Source: Auanema rhodensis (Eukaryota; Nematoda; Chromadorea; Rhabditida; Rhabditidae). Taken from it: 64,000 nt of DNA. The translations under genes were made by a program, and so were the position numbers. Below are positions 1 through 12,732 of this stretch, piece by piece (the stretch's first letter is position 1; every line of letters starts with the position of its first letter). Below the pieces are notes generated by a model, which worked only from the letters and a program-made list of their open reading frames with translations, was not told where the DNA came from and did not search any database. The DNA lies in the NCBI GenBank assembly GCA_964057225.1, contig OZ059894.1:17018476-17082475 (forward strand), in the 5' to 3' direction.

Positions 1-168
1 CACCTTCCTCAATAACGAAAGTGAAAAAATTGGCTTCTCAGATGCTGTTCTTCATGGAATTTAGGAAATTGTTTGTATCTAACTTCTGTAAAACTAATAA
101 ACTGTATTAATATAAACTTTAAAATTTTTTTTCAAATTTTTATTGGTTTTTGTTTGAATTAATATTGG

Positions 169-615
169 TCAAATTGTCGGATTGTAAAAGCGAGCTTCAA
201 TGTGATGAGCATCAAGATCACCGCTCATGGATTCACGCCATAAACGACGTCTCCAAGCTGGCCCATAACTGCCTGAAAAGAATAATAGTAAAAATCGTAA
301 TAATTATATAGCATAAGCTTTTGTTCGTTTTTTTGAAGAAAATATAAAAAATTCTCATAAGCTTATGATATAGTTTTTGTGAACCAAGACCCAAAAATAG
401 AAAGAAAGAAATAGAAAAAAGTACTTTCCATTCTCAATCTTAGGCACTACTTTTAAAAAGAATTCATTTTATAGACTTTTTATGAGTTTTATATTTATAC
501 AAGTTGTGTGGTTTCTTTATATAAACTTACCAAAACTTCTGAATTGAGCAGTGGTCTCCTCAATTACAAATGATAACAAAAGAACAAGAAGTATAGCCGA
601 ACAAAAACGGAGCAT
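169..615 (-). CDS. Small secreted peptide, 62 aa, two exons
   Basis: Exons complement(531..615) and complement(169..272), spliced in phase 1 with a clean GTAAG donor and TTTTCAG acceptor, give 62 residues ending in TGA. Residues 1 to about 23 form a typical signal peptide (a Leu/Val-rich core ending TTAQ). The mature part is short and basic in the middle (WRRRLWRES), followed by an acidic/His stretch (GDLDAHH) and a C-terminus NPTI. It has no cysteines, so it is not a disulfide-knotted toxin or defensin. An AATAAA-like signal lies about 25 bases past the stop (139-144, reverse strand). It is the first of three small secreted-peptide genes on this strand. I do not recognise the family; a processed neuropeptide-like or cuticle/secretory peptide is possible. 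Confidence 0.72.
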
Positions 616-742
616 TTTAATTCTAAATGTATATATTTAAGTAAAGAATTAGATTTACTAAAGAATTATTAAAGAATATTATGTAATAAAGATAACGTTT
701 GAATAATAAGAAGAAAATGATATTTTGGGATATCCAATTAGT

Positions 743-751
743 GTTTATATG
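743..751 (-). promoter_or_regulatory. TATA-like box upstream of the 62-aa peptide gene
   Basis: Read on the minus strand this is CATATAAAC, about 130 bases before the ATG at 615. It is a plausible core promoter element; only the motif and its position support it. Confidence 0.3.
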
Positions 752-2727
752 CCGCCCACATGGAGTCGGATATTCGATAAAGCTCAAATACTTATTACAT
801 GAAAGGTCGATGGATTCTTGAAGATTTTGTGTATAACTAAACTACTAATTCATTTTTTCAAATTATTCAAATTAATTTTTCAAATTCTTCTCTCAGTTTT
901 TATTTTACTACAGGTTGTCTGAGGATATATGTTATATTATCTTTTTAACCTAAAACTAATACTTGCAATGAAAAATGAAAAAAAAAACATAGACAAATGA
1001 CGATTGATTTACAATTAAAAATGATTTAAAATAAGCTTAAGTAATGTATTAGTTGAAAAAGTCAAAGTGGATTGAAGAAATACAAGCTGCTTATAAATGG
1101 AACAAAATGACGAAAATGGGGCGGAGTCAGTAACAGGGGCCAACCATACAAGCTTGCGAGAGAATGAGATTAAGCTGAAATTATTCTGATTCATATTCAC
1201 AACTACATATTTTGCACTCTGATCTTCAATCAAAAATTCTAGGTTAAGACGATTTATAGCAATTTAAATCGTGACGATGAATTTTAAATGTATGATATAA
1301 AAATATCTTAACTGACAAATCCTATAGTCTCTGATTTTTCATGCACGGTCATAACTCTTTAAATATTTCATATTAGGTTTAATTTAAAAAAAAAATTTGA
1401 TCAAAGAAACAGGAAGAATAAGAGAAAAAGTACGTAATATCAACTATTTTTAAAAATTCAAGAAAAATATAAATTATCAACAAGTATTATAATAATAAGG
1501 AAAATTATATCTAAATGCAAATGATTAGATGCATTGGATATCAGCTTAAGTTAGTAAGGTTTTTATTCAAAATATTGAAACAAAAAAAATTAAAAAAGTT
1601 TATTTACTAATTATATATTAGGTAAACGCAATAAGATACTAACTATTTTTTAAAAAATATAGATAAAATCATATAATATAACAAAACTCATATCATATAA
1701 CACATCTGGTCTATAGAAACATAAAATACTTAGAAAATGATATTCTTTGAGTAATACATCCTCCTCAAATCTCTTAGTATTTTCAAAAACAAACCTTTTT
1801 TTTATTTAGTACTGGGTTATTTAAAAAATTTCACAATTTTTGTATATAAATTATAACTTAAAAAAATAAATAATAAAAGATAAAAAATATTTCTTCAATT
1901 TTTTTTCCAAAATATGAGAAAAACCCGATTTTCTGACAATAACAAATAAATCAGTGTAACCGTTGAAGCTTTTGGATGATTTTCAGCTTAAACTCCTTGA
2001 TAATATAATTATTTTTAATAATTATTCAAAATAATAATGAACTTATTTGACTGAATGAATTTTCATTCTTTTAATTAAAGTTCATTATGATGAAAAGTTA
2101 GTAATTGAATATAATTATCTGGTTATCTTATAGTTTATATTCATATAATGCTTGAAAGGGAAGCATAACAACAACTGAATTTGGCTTAGAATTTTGTAAA
2201 AAAAATTTCGTTTTACACTTTTCTAAGATCTTCCTTTTCTTTTTCAATTTCCTACTATTTTAATTTTAATCATGATCATCTGCATATTTTAGAAAATATA
2301 GAGTAAAATAGACACATTCACATTTATATTTGTATATGGCTTAACATATAGTGAAAAAGAATTGAATTTAATTAGTTTCACTTCTATAAATGAATAATTA
2401 TTCTTAAGGGAGTAAATTGAATTTCACAAAAAAAGTGAAATAAGTCAGACAGGTTGGCAAGAATGAAACAATTACTTTAGTTGCTGATCTTTTCTCAGTA
2501 GATAATTGGAAAAAAGGCTTAGACTTCATTGAGCTGAGATCAATTGGGTATCATTAACTACATGATTTGATTGAATTTGCGATATATGTAGGTTTGTATG
2601 TATTTTCATCTTTCAACATTACAATTTTAAAAAATGCATTCATTTAGATAGAGATCCAAGTTATATATATACATGTATATACTTCTCAGACAATACGTAC
2701 ATATCATATAAATTTTTCAAATATGAT
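752..2727. other. AT-rich intergenic DNA
   Basis: No exon with both splice signals and a convincing protein was found. A 72-codon minus-strand open frame at 1015-1233 overlaps a small GC-rich patch (about 1110-1170) but has no recognisable product or signal peptide. Confidence 0.5.
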
Positions 2728-3197
2728 TTACTTTCCATACATCATTGGATGTCCATACATTCCGCGTCCGTACATTCCCATACCGTGACCATACATACCA
2801 TGTCCTCCGTACATGCCCATACCACGGCCATACATGCCATATGGACGCATAAATCCTGAAAAATCGTCAGTTTAATTTTAAAAAATAGATATGTGATATA
2901 AGATTGAATATACACTATTCAAACACTGCCAAACCTTAAAATATAATAGAACATTAACTAAATATTCAAAAATGAATAATATCTCATTCTAGTGCGTTTT
3001 CAAAGAAAAATATTCACATCCTTCTTTTTCGAACATTTTCAACACGGATGAGTGATTTGAGCAAAATATTCTATTTCTTTCACTCACATATAAGGAATAT
3101 ATGTAAAACTCTGCTTACCTCCCATCATACCATATGGATAAGCAGCAACAACTTGAAGGATGCAGAAGATAGCCAATAATACCAAAAGTTTAGACAT
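2728..3197 (-). CDS. Secreted Gly/Met/Tyr-rich repeat peptide, 68 aa
   Basis: Exons complement(3119..3197) and complement(2728..2855), joined in phase 1 (GTAAGC donor, TTTTTCAG acceptor), total 207 bases including TAA. Residues 1-19 are a signal peptide (hydrophobic core LLVLLAIFCILQVV, then AAYPYG). The mature 49 residues are almost wholly repeats of G-M-Y-G, varied by R, H and P (MYGRGMGMYGGHGMYGHG). The composition resembles nematode YGG/GYG-rich neuropeptide-like or caenacin-type antimicrobial peptides, but methionine is unusually common and I do not assign it to a named family. There are no dibasic processing sites between repeats, so it may act as one peptide or as a structural secreted protein. 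A TATA box lies about 85-95 bases upstream of the ATG. Confidence 0.8.
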
Positions 3198-3280
3198 TGT
3201 GTTTGAAAGGTTACTTGAGAGCAGAAGTCGAAATAAGACAGTCCGAAACGGTTTGTGTTAGGTCGTAGGTTGATTCAGGT

Positions 3281-3290
3281 CTTATATAGG
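3281..3290 (-). promoter_or_regulatory. TATA box of the Gly/Met/Tyr-rich peptide gene
   Basis: CCTATATAAG on the minus strand, about 85-95 bases before the ATG at 3197. The consensus match and position are both good for a core promoter. Confidence 0.55.
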
Positions 3291-4424
3291 AACTGATCAC
3301 CTTGACTTGATTCACTAGAACCGCCTGAAGAAAGTTCATGCTCTCTATGATTCATAATGCTATATCATTTAGCGAACATGTCATACATATAGCTATCTTA
3401 TTATTGTTCTTTGTCTAATACTTAATTGTATCTCTTTTCCTTTTCTCATTTTTAAAAAGTTGCTAAATCTTGTTTACTGTAACGTCCATTTTAATCTTTT
3501 TTTTGTTGTAAAAAATTACAATTAATTTTGAAAATTCTTTCAGCTTGAACAGTGAACATTTATTTCTCAATTTAAATCTTTTTCAAACTAAAAATAGGGA
3601 ATTTCTCTAATTACATCATCCAAGTTTTAAAAAATTATTATGACAAATAACTTTTTAAAATTATTTTTTTTTGTAATAAATTATTGTTATAGTACAATAT
3701 AACAATTAGTACAATTCCATTTTGTAAACTATTCGTGAATATTTCTTTAAATTTCATTGGTAATGATTCCACGTGGGTCTCACGTGTTTTATTTTTTATA
3801 AATCGCAGATTCAAGATCGGTTGCATCTCTTCTCTCATTCTTTCGCCTACCTATCACCTATCTGCTGAACCATTTCTCAAGTTTTTTTTCTCATTAATTT
3901 CTTTCTTTCCCTTCTAGTCTTAGTATCTTTAGTAGTGATATTTGGCTAAGTTGTTGAATATCTTTTTCATTTTATTATATCTTTCTGTCCCATATTTCCA
4001 AAACTCCATGAATCAAAAGATTAGTTGTCCAGTGAGTATCTCCTATTACATTTTTTTCGTAAATAAAGTGATGACGAAACAGGACTGTCTGAACGAGAAG
4101 ATGGAAGACAAAAAATCAAAAATCTTTCAATGCCACGTGAGAAGAATTTTTAGAAAAACAGAATATTTATTAAATGAAGTACCTTTATATTTCAATGAAA
4201 ATTCTTATAGATATTTGTGAACTGTATCGTTTGCCCAACATTAATTGTTTAAACTAAATTTAAAAAAAAACAAAACTGAAACCAATGTGGTATTATAGAC
4301 TACTTTTCGATTCTTAGTCGTAATAAACGAAACCAACAAGTTACAGCTATGAAAGATTTTATTATTTTTATATTTTCATACAGAAACATGAGTATATCTT
4401 TAATTATGAGATCAGAGTTTCTAC
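3291..4424. other. Intergenic, no supported gene
   Basis: The open frames here (3638-3838 minus; 3735-3917 and 3942-4220 plus) overlap on both strands, lack start or splice logic and give low-complexity AT-driven proteins. A weak possibility is a plus-strand ATG at 4009 followed by a GTGAGT donor, but no matching exon was confirmed. Confidence 0.45.
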
Positions 4425-4854
4425 TTATTTTCCGAATCCGCGACTGTACCCCTTTGCATAACCATTTGCTTGTCCACTTGGAGCAAATCCATACACTTCA
4501 AAAATACAATTCAAGCATATTTTATGTTTTCATGGCATAAATTAAAATTTTAAGTTATATATACCTCCTCCGTATGTTCCGCTTCGTGTTCCACCACCTT
4601 GCCTAATACCTCCACCCATTCCAGGTACAAAGCGACGCGTTTTCAAGTTAACATCTCCGATTGCTGGAGCAGCCAAGAATGAATCAAATAGTCCTGAAAG
4701 ATCTTATTGAAAAATTCAAAATTACAATTCTGTTCTATTAATATAATATCCACGTGGCTTGTTCTTGCTAAACAATAGAATTAAACTGGCCTTGTGCTTC
4801 AACCAAGGAGGAAACGCAAACACATATAACAAAAACTGTTACAACGGCTTTCAT
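4425..4854 (-). CDS. Secreted Gly-rich basic peptide, 87 aa, three exons
   Basis: Exons complement(4791..4854), complement(4565..4693) and complement(4425..4495) total 264 bases. The ATG follows a TTTTTTCAG acceptor by two bases, typical of a trans-spliced nematode mRNA. Residues 1-20 are a signal peptide ending VEAQ. Then come GLFDSFLAAPAIGD, a basic pair RR, and a Gly-rich tail (GMGGGIRQGGG, YGG, GYSRGFGK). Exon 2 is open only in the frame that requires a phase-1 donor. The only fitting donor after the signal peptide is CAAG|GC, so intron 1 (4694-4790) is inferred to be GC-AG. The dibasic RR could be a prohormone cleavage site releasing a Gly-rich peptide. The family is unrecognised. Confidence 0.72.
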
Positions 4855-7776
4855 GTCTGAAAAAAGTAAAAACTATCGTAAATTAGCGGGAAATGTCGTA
4901 GAAAATGAGAGTTGACAAAGGTGGGAAAAGGATATGCTTGTCTGGTTTGAAAAGGAAGATACTACATACAAGTGAAGCTTTGAAAAAATTGTTCTCGTCA
5001 AGGATATTCTAAATAACAGAGGATTTATGAAAAATTCAAAGAGGCAACTGAAAAGAATATGATTTAGATAATGAAATGCAGAAGATGTAACATCATAAAT
5101 GCAAATAAGTATGTCAGGAAGCTTCCTTTTTCACCATTAAGAGATAAAAAAATTTGGCAAAACGTTAATGAAGACGTTTATGAAAATCAATCAGAAAATT
5201 ATAAGAGGCTTTTAAATATTCTCCCAGAATTAACAAGTTCTAGATACAAGCCTCAGAAAGATCAAGCTTTTATTGAACTTATTTTGATTAAAGGAATAAC
5301 AAATGAAAAATAAGCTTAATAATGTATATCATAAGACACTTTAAAGAAGCTTCCTTCACACTCAGCCTAAGAATAAAAGGATAACCAAAATGAATGAGCA
5401 GAAGTATAAAGAATGCCAGCTAAAAGTATAGGAAAGATGATACTTAGATGAAAATCCTAAAAAATATATAAAAAATTGGTACACACATGAATTACACGAT
5501 GAAACATGAATATCAATTAAACCATTTATGCTTACAAACAACATCGTTATAAGATGAAATAAGAAAAACAATTTTTCAACCCAAAACAAAACAAATCAAA
5601 GCTAGATACTATCTCCCAAAAGAGAAAACGTTTGAGCTCATAAGGACTGAACTTATCGTTTTCTATATGACAATTTAAATGAATGATTTGTCGTTAACAG
5701 ATATTTGAAGCTGACATATTCAGTAGAGTAGAATCAGATTCATCATGTGATTCCTTTGCAACTTTTTTGACACTCCTCTTGCTCAAGGGAGTGGCGTTGT
5801 TTCTCTTGGATTCTTGCAATTACATATGAGGCTTTTTCAAATTTCAATTTCTTGACAAAAAACACACTGAGAATAGAACATCCTTTCGCATATTTCCTGA
5901 AGCTTCTTGTTTAGAAAGAACAAATCATTAGATGCTACTGTATAATTATAATAAGTCATACGTAGACAAATATATTCAAAAACATTTTAATAATTCAAAC
6001 AAAATAAAGTTGTATATGCACAAATACTTTTAATTTATAACACCTGCCTTATATATAATTTGGTTCAAATGATAATTTTTTAAGTTTTTCTTTTAAAATT
6101 ATTTTTAGCTTATATTATAGTCATCGATGAATAAACAGAAGAAATAATAAAGTAATGATTCTAAATACATAGATATGATTGGTATCATAAATGAATACGT
6201 ATGCGTTCATATAATATTCATATCAACTTTACAAGCATTTTATTTTTTTGTGAAGTCATTGCTAACAAAATGGATGAAAGTCAACAATAAAGCTGAATGA
6301 AGGATGCTTCTGTTCAATAGAAGACAAAGTAATAGTATGAGTTACTTTCTTGGACAGTCATTATAGAAATGTCTTCACGGTTGACCTATACAACTAAACA
6401 AACGTAAAAGATATATGGCTAAGCATCATTGAAAGTTGACTGTCAAGCTTATATAGCTGCTTTAGAGAAGTCAGTTCAACTCCACGTCAATGAAAAAGGT
6501 CAAAAAACAACCATTGAATGATCAATTGAAACATTTATTATGATTACTATTTTAAATATTTTTTACTTTCTTATAGATATATGGAAATATTTTTTGTTTG
6601 ATAAATACAATTGCCTTGTACTCCAAGATCTCAATTCTGAATTTGAAAAACAAATTGTGGTGAGAAACATTAAACGAAAATGTTAAATCATTTGCATGAT
6701 TTTTTGACAAAACAATTTAGTAAACGATATTCAAATGTGATGCTTTGCCGAATTGAAATTAGTTTTAAAAGAAAATAAAAAAGGGTTTTTGAGAAATATA
6801 TGGAAAATCAAAAGGTAATATGAAGACTTTTTTTATAATTGAAGTGTTACGGAAATTATTTTGATTTGTTTTTTCTGGCTGAAAACGGAAACAGCAATCA
6901 TTATATATGTATGTATTGTAAAATAACGTCAAAAAATAATGGCATGGATGTTGAAGGATATGAGTATATATGTAAATAATGATTTTTCGATTTATTTTGC
7001 TTATTTTGATTTTGAAAAAGTTTCATTACTTTCTACGATCGCAAAAGAACAGATTTCTTTTCTCAATATGTAGCGAAAATACATTCCCTTTCATGATGAT
7101 AATTAAGCCAACTTGACTTGTACAACTTCAAAGACATTCAAACTGTCTAGCAGATAACCCCAAATAAATTGGATGAGAATTGTAAAAGAGTGAAAGATAG
7201 AAATAGAGGGAGAAAGATTGGTTGAATGAAGAGATAAATGGAGATTGTCAAAGAAAAGAGATACAAGTGAAAGGAGAAGAAGCTCATCTAGCTGGCTATC
7301 CATTAACGTAAGTATTTTCACACAAATACAAAAAAATATAAATGAGAAACTAGCTATGTCTTAACCGGTATCCGAATAGGGTCAGACCGATCTGTTACCA
7401 TCCTTACAAGTTATTATCCACCCCAGCATAAGCTATACCATTCGAATCTCTTTCTCCTACTCTTGACCCAACAGTTTCCGTAAAGGAATTTAAGTTAACT
7501 ATTGTTTTTACTAACTATTTTCAATTATTTTATTTTATATATTCCTTTTTTCAATATTACTTTCTTTTCATTGAAAATAAAATCTGTGATTTTCATGAAG
7601 AATTTAAACTTGAAATTTCATATTTTAACATCTTTTCTCATAATTAACGCTTTACAAATCAAGTACTCTTAAGATTTATAAATTTGTCGCAAAACGCTCT
7701 TTTTGAATATCTTGAATAATCTTATTCACTTTTTCAAATGAAATTATTTCATTTTTTTGCAGATTGTAGTCAAATA
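4855..7776. other. Long AT-rich intergenic region with unassigned open frames
   Basis: No gene could be supported with confidence. An 80-codon plus-strand frame at 5071-5313 (starts MKCRRC, charged, no signal peptide) and a minus-strand open stretch at about 5750-5900 (charged, ends CKGIT) look mildly coding-like but lack confirmed partner exons. The rest holds AT-rich DNA only. Confidence 0.4.
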
Positions 7777-10700
7777 ATGCTAATTTCATATGGGATTGCA
7801 TTACTTATATCCCAATTTACTGTAATACAAGGTGATTTTAATATTTTTCAAAATCATTATTTGTTTGCTTATTCAGTAACTTGTTCAAAACTGAAATTAA
7901 TTACAAAAATTAGTTCAACTATAAATCACAATATTAATTACTTGTACATCAATAAAAATATTTGGCGAATTAAATTGAAACCTTTAAACAAAAATTTAAT
8001 TAAATAATAGGAAAAAATTTTTTTCTCGTAATTAGTAAACATTTCTATATATTATGTTACTAGGTTTCTCCAGCTGTTCAACGTCATCTATAGGTTTTTG
8101 TCTACGTTCTCTTTTTGATGTTTGGGAGCACGTGAGGAATGTAGAAACCCATGCAGCAAATTTACTTTTCCCTGTTTGTTTAATGAAAAAAAAACTTTAT
8201 TTTCTGATGTAATCATAATTTAAGGTTCCATTCTACACTCGGCAATCTATATTAATACTCTGTAATGAGTATATTGAAACTAAATCCAAGTGTTTTGTTG
8301 ATGGAGAATTGGGGTTTGGTTTAATTTCTTGATTTTTGAGAAAGTTGTTTGCTTGGCGAACTTCGTATATAAAAAAAACTTACTAAAATATTTGAAAATT
8401 GTGGATTAAATATAAAAAAACTATAAACTGCAACTTGTTCTATTATTTTATCAAATATTTTAGATGTAGGCAGTCTCCCATGGTATCATTTGTTCAATCT
8501 CATCTTGATTTTTACTGTGGAACTCACTTCCCAATTTATTCAGGTGAATGAGAAAAAAACTTTTAAGATTATTGCAACAATTTTCTACAACATTTTTTGC
8601 ATAAAATGTTTGTGGAAACGTATACTAAATTTTCAATGTTGAAGCTTTCTTTCAAAAGTTGTAAGGAAACTTAAAAACAAGTCTATTTGAGTTTTTTTTT
8701 TTTTGAAATTTCAAGTTCATGATTATTCAAAGAAATCAAAATATCTTTTTATTTGTAAGAAAAGTATGAAAATATTTGATTTTGGGATTTTATAACTAGT
8801 AGTGACACGCTCATACACCAAATTCATCATTATTTTGGTCTTGTTTGATTTAAAATTGTATTTTCAGAAAACTATGAATGTATTTCTGCAAATATTCTTC
8901 GCAATCGTCAATGCTACCAACATATATATGGAATACCAAATCCTATGAGTGATAAAGGTATTCAGAAGAATATGTTAGGAAGCACTGAATAATGGATTAA
9001 ACTTGTAGATAAATGTGAAGGACTTCCAAAATATTTTGATTGTGTTAAAGACTCTCTGAAAACTGCATGTGGTGATGCAGCTTTAGCTCTTGTAGGATCT
9101 TCAATCAAAAGCTTTGGATGCGAACTTGACAAGGGTATCATGAGAATTTATATTTTATAACTGAATTTGTACATATAATTATCTTTTGTAGATCTCTTCG
9201 ACATTTCTCAATTAAAAAAGTTAAATGAAAGTGGAAAATATACTCAACAATACTTAGAAGGTATGTTCTATACATTAATATTTTTCTCTCTTAAGGCATC
9301 ATTATTTTCTTAAAGACTTCGTTCTCATGGAGAAGCCTGCTAATCTTGATGAGTTACGCAAATCAAAAGGTTAACGGTGACGTTATCGTCTTTTACTCTA
9401 TAATGTTCAATTATGTCCTTCAGAACTCTCAGCTGAAACCCCTAATGAAACAACAGTGACAACTTCACAGTCCACGACTACGCCAGTTCCAAGCACTACA
9501 GAGAAGTTAATTGAGACAACAACGGCACAGCCAGTTGAAACATCATCTACACCATTTATTGCTGGAGCTGATTTTGATCAAACCTTCGAAACTTCCGAGG
9601 ATCAATCTTCAGAAGATCAGCCTTTTGACTTTTCTTCATCTATGCTAGATGATCACAAAGCTATGCTACTAGACGAAACTCTCACAACACCAGAAATACT
9701 AACAACTGCAACAGAAAAAGTTGCAGAAACCACTTCAGTAGCTCCAGCCATTGTGTCAAATTCGTCCGAAATAGTGCAAGAAGCTCTTTTGAATTTGACA
9801 GCTCCCTTCGAATTGGATAATTCAACTGTACTAGAATCTACTACTCAATTAACAACACCATTTGATGATTCTGATATATGTACACCAGATAAAGAAGAAA
9901 AAATTAATGTTTGTTATCAACATTTGATTAGGTAAATCTATATTTAAACATATTTTCTTATATGTATTTGATTTTTAGACGCTTGGCTACCGTAACAACT
10001 CATCCTGATTCCTCTCAACAAATACGCTTCCCTGTTTTCAATGTTTCCTTGACAGAGGTTATCGCACTTTGTGGAGCTTATGAGGAAGCTACAACTTGCT
10101 CTGAAAAAAATCATCAAATATGCTATGATACGCAAATTGTGCAATTTTTCTCCGGACAATTGGAAACTCTGTGCTTCCGATTGAACTCAATGAAGCAAGA
10201 ATATCAATGTATGCTCCAAACATTCAATGAGAATCCCGTAAGAATACTTTAAATATACCCGTGAACTTGACTTTTGTTCTTTAGAACTGTGTCAGATTTT
10301 TGAAATCTGATGATAACCAGGCCAAATGCGCAAATCAGCAAGAAGCTTTTGATTGTCTTCAATCTAGTGTCATCTGCCCAGAACAACAGCAAACTATTAT
10401 TTTGATAAAAGAAATTATTCGTGGTTACGGATGCCGGGTCTATTTCAAACGTATTTTTAATTTGTTCAAAAATATTTTTTAAATTATTAACTTTTAGATT
10501 ATTTAACCAAACCGCCTATTACACATCCCCCTACAACCCGTCGTACTCGTAGAACCACTACAGCCGCCCCAGTGACATCACCTTCCGATGTGGAAGGATC
10601 TGGTGAATCGACTGAAATAGACAGAGAATCGACAAATTCAACTTTATCGGATGATATTCCTAATGATAAGGATGAGATTACTAGTACACCAACGACTATC

Positions 10701-11588
10701 ACCACGACGACAATAGCCCAGACGTCTCCACAGACGGAAGCTACGGAAACAACTTTGATGACGACAACAAATCCAACTACACTATCAACAACAGAACAAG
10801 TTCAAGACAATTCTAGAACCAAAAATCAACCCCGAGATAGAGCTGGCTTAGTTCGTGATTGCCCAAAGAAAGAATTGGATCAAGTTCATATATACATTTT
10901 AACTTTTTAACATTTCTCGTATTAAGGTGAGAGAATGTATGGCACCATTATTGGAAACATGGCTACGAATTCATTCAAAGAAACCTTTGTTATCTGAGGT
11001 ACGTGCTTTGATTCAAGGAAAATCATTAATATTATAAGTTTGTTTAAAGATTACTTTCCCTGTATATTCGTATACACCTCGAGAAATGCTTGATTTATGC
11101 GATGGATATGCTAACCTATTTCTATGCTCAGGAGTTAACCAAATCAAAAGATGCTTGAAAGACCAATTGGTAAAACATCACTTATAAAAAAAATTTAAAA
11201 TTTGATTTCGTTTTCTTCAGATTGAAGCAGCACAAGACTTCCTTGGATATCAATGTTCTCCTCCAAATCTGCCAACATTTATGAAATACTATCAATGTAG
11301 TTTTAAAATTATTATTATTTTACTTTACCTATTTTTTAGGCATTAAAAACGTTGATAGTTCATTCGGATGTTCAAGATTTATCCGGGGATCAGTTGCTAC
11401 AACTCGCAAGGTTTTGATGTTTTTCAATATTCTTCAAAAATGTCTTTCTCTTCCAGCGTAAATGCGATGGATTCCATTTATACGTAAATTGTATGGTTCC
11501 ATTAGTACAATCATCTTGTGGGCTGGATGCTATTCGTCAGTTTAATTTCACAGTAACACAATTCGGATGCAACCGACGACAAGTCTGA
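7777..11588 (+). CDS. Secreted multi-module Cys-rich protein with Thr/Ser-rich linkers, 820 aa
   Basis: Seventeen exons: 7777-7831, 8064-8173, 8225-8313, 8464-8543, 8868-8957, 9009-9134, 9192-9260, 9316-9369, 9424-9931, 9979-10237, 10285-10450, 10498-10883, 10927-10998, 11050-11169, 11221-11296, 11340-11410, 11457-11588 (2463 bases, in frame). A signal peptide (MLISYGIALLISQF) is followed by about three related modules of roughly 170-200 residues with regularly spaced cysteines and FP followed by hydrophobic/Cys signatures (for example LCDGYANLFLC, CKNxxSxFGC-like, GLDAIRQFNFTVTQFGC). They are joined by two long Thr/Ser/Pro/Glu linkers (exons 9 and 12) likely to be O-glycosylated. The module best resembles nematode DUF19/T20D4.11-like or chondroitin proteoglycan 4 (CPG4) domains; this is recognised by pattern, not by alignment. 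A TTTTTTTGCAG acceptor at 7752-7762 just upstream suggests trans-splicing. Probable role: extracellular matrix or eggshell mucin-like proteoglycan. Confidence 0.82.
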
Positions 11589-12732
11589 GCACGAGGCTGA
11601 TTATCAACTTCTATTCTCAGCATAATTAAGCAATTTAACTCAAGTGCAATTCAAAGAAAATATTTACGATCATTCATATTTTTAGAGAAAAGAAACATCT
11701 AAAAAAAATATATATTTGACATTTGTATATATATATATATATATAGAAGTATGAGTATAAAATATTTTAAAATAATTTTTGTTTTAATCATGTATGTATA
11801 GTTAAGTTCTGAAACAATGTAGCTTCAAAAATCTTTTCTAGATTCACAGGTAGAAAATTTACACGTATGTATGCATATTTAATTTCTCTCACTAATTTTC
11901 CTATAACTGTGGATATAGAAAAATGTTTGATCTTTGTGAACTTCCAGTCCCTGTTTCAGTATACTGCCTACGTGGCTATAGTTTTCGCTTGTTTTCCAGA
12001 AAGATGTCTGTGAACGAAATAGGAGGAACAAGAGGTTAAAAGAGAAAAAAAAAGATTTAGATAAAGTGAAAAGAAAATGAAACACAGTGTCAGTTAAGGA
12101 GAGCACAAAGAGTTGAAGAAGATTGCGTTATCGAAAGAATCACCCGTAGACTGTCAAAAGAGCGACGAAAAAGATACAATCTATGCTAGAAGAGTTGTCT
12201 TCAGAAGCGAGCCTATACTCCAGTGTATTTCATGATTTTCTCGACACACATTCCAATCATCTTTTCAATTTGTATCCTGTTAAACTGTGTATGATTTCAT
12301 TTTCTATTTCTTTAAAACAGGTAATTGGTTCTTTATATTCCTCTTTAATCAAACAAAATTCATATTATATTGAATAATTATGATGGATTTATAGTTGTTA
12401 TTCAAATCTTGCGATAATCTTATTGGAATGATTTACTTAATGTCTTTGCTTATTCTTTTGAATATAGTATAGTTAGGTCTGGCATCATCTATAACAAAAC
12501 AAGATTTCAATTTCTTCTTGTTTTTCTTTAAAATATATAGTTTCATGATTTCAATCACTCGTCTAGTCATCTGACCTCATTTTTTTCGAATCTTATTAAT
12601 ACCATTATAGACGAACAATGTGCAAACTTCGTATTATTTTCAAAAAGTTATTTAGCTTAAAATTTATTTTTTCTTTATGAAATATATAATTTTTCTTTAA
12701 ATTTTTTATCTTATGATCACCGTTTTCTTCAT
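11589..12732. other. Intergenic between convergent genes
   Basis: 3' flanks of the Cys-rich protein gene and of the small minus-strand gene. Contains a short (TA)n run at about 11727-11746. The open frames at 11879-12106 (minus) and 12183-12377 (plus) are not supported by splice signals or family resemblance. Confidence 0.5.
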
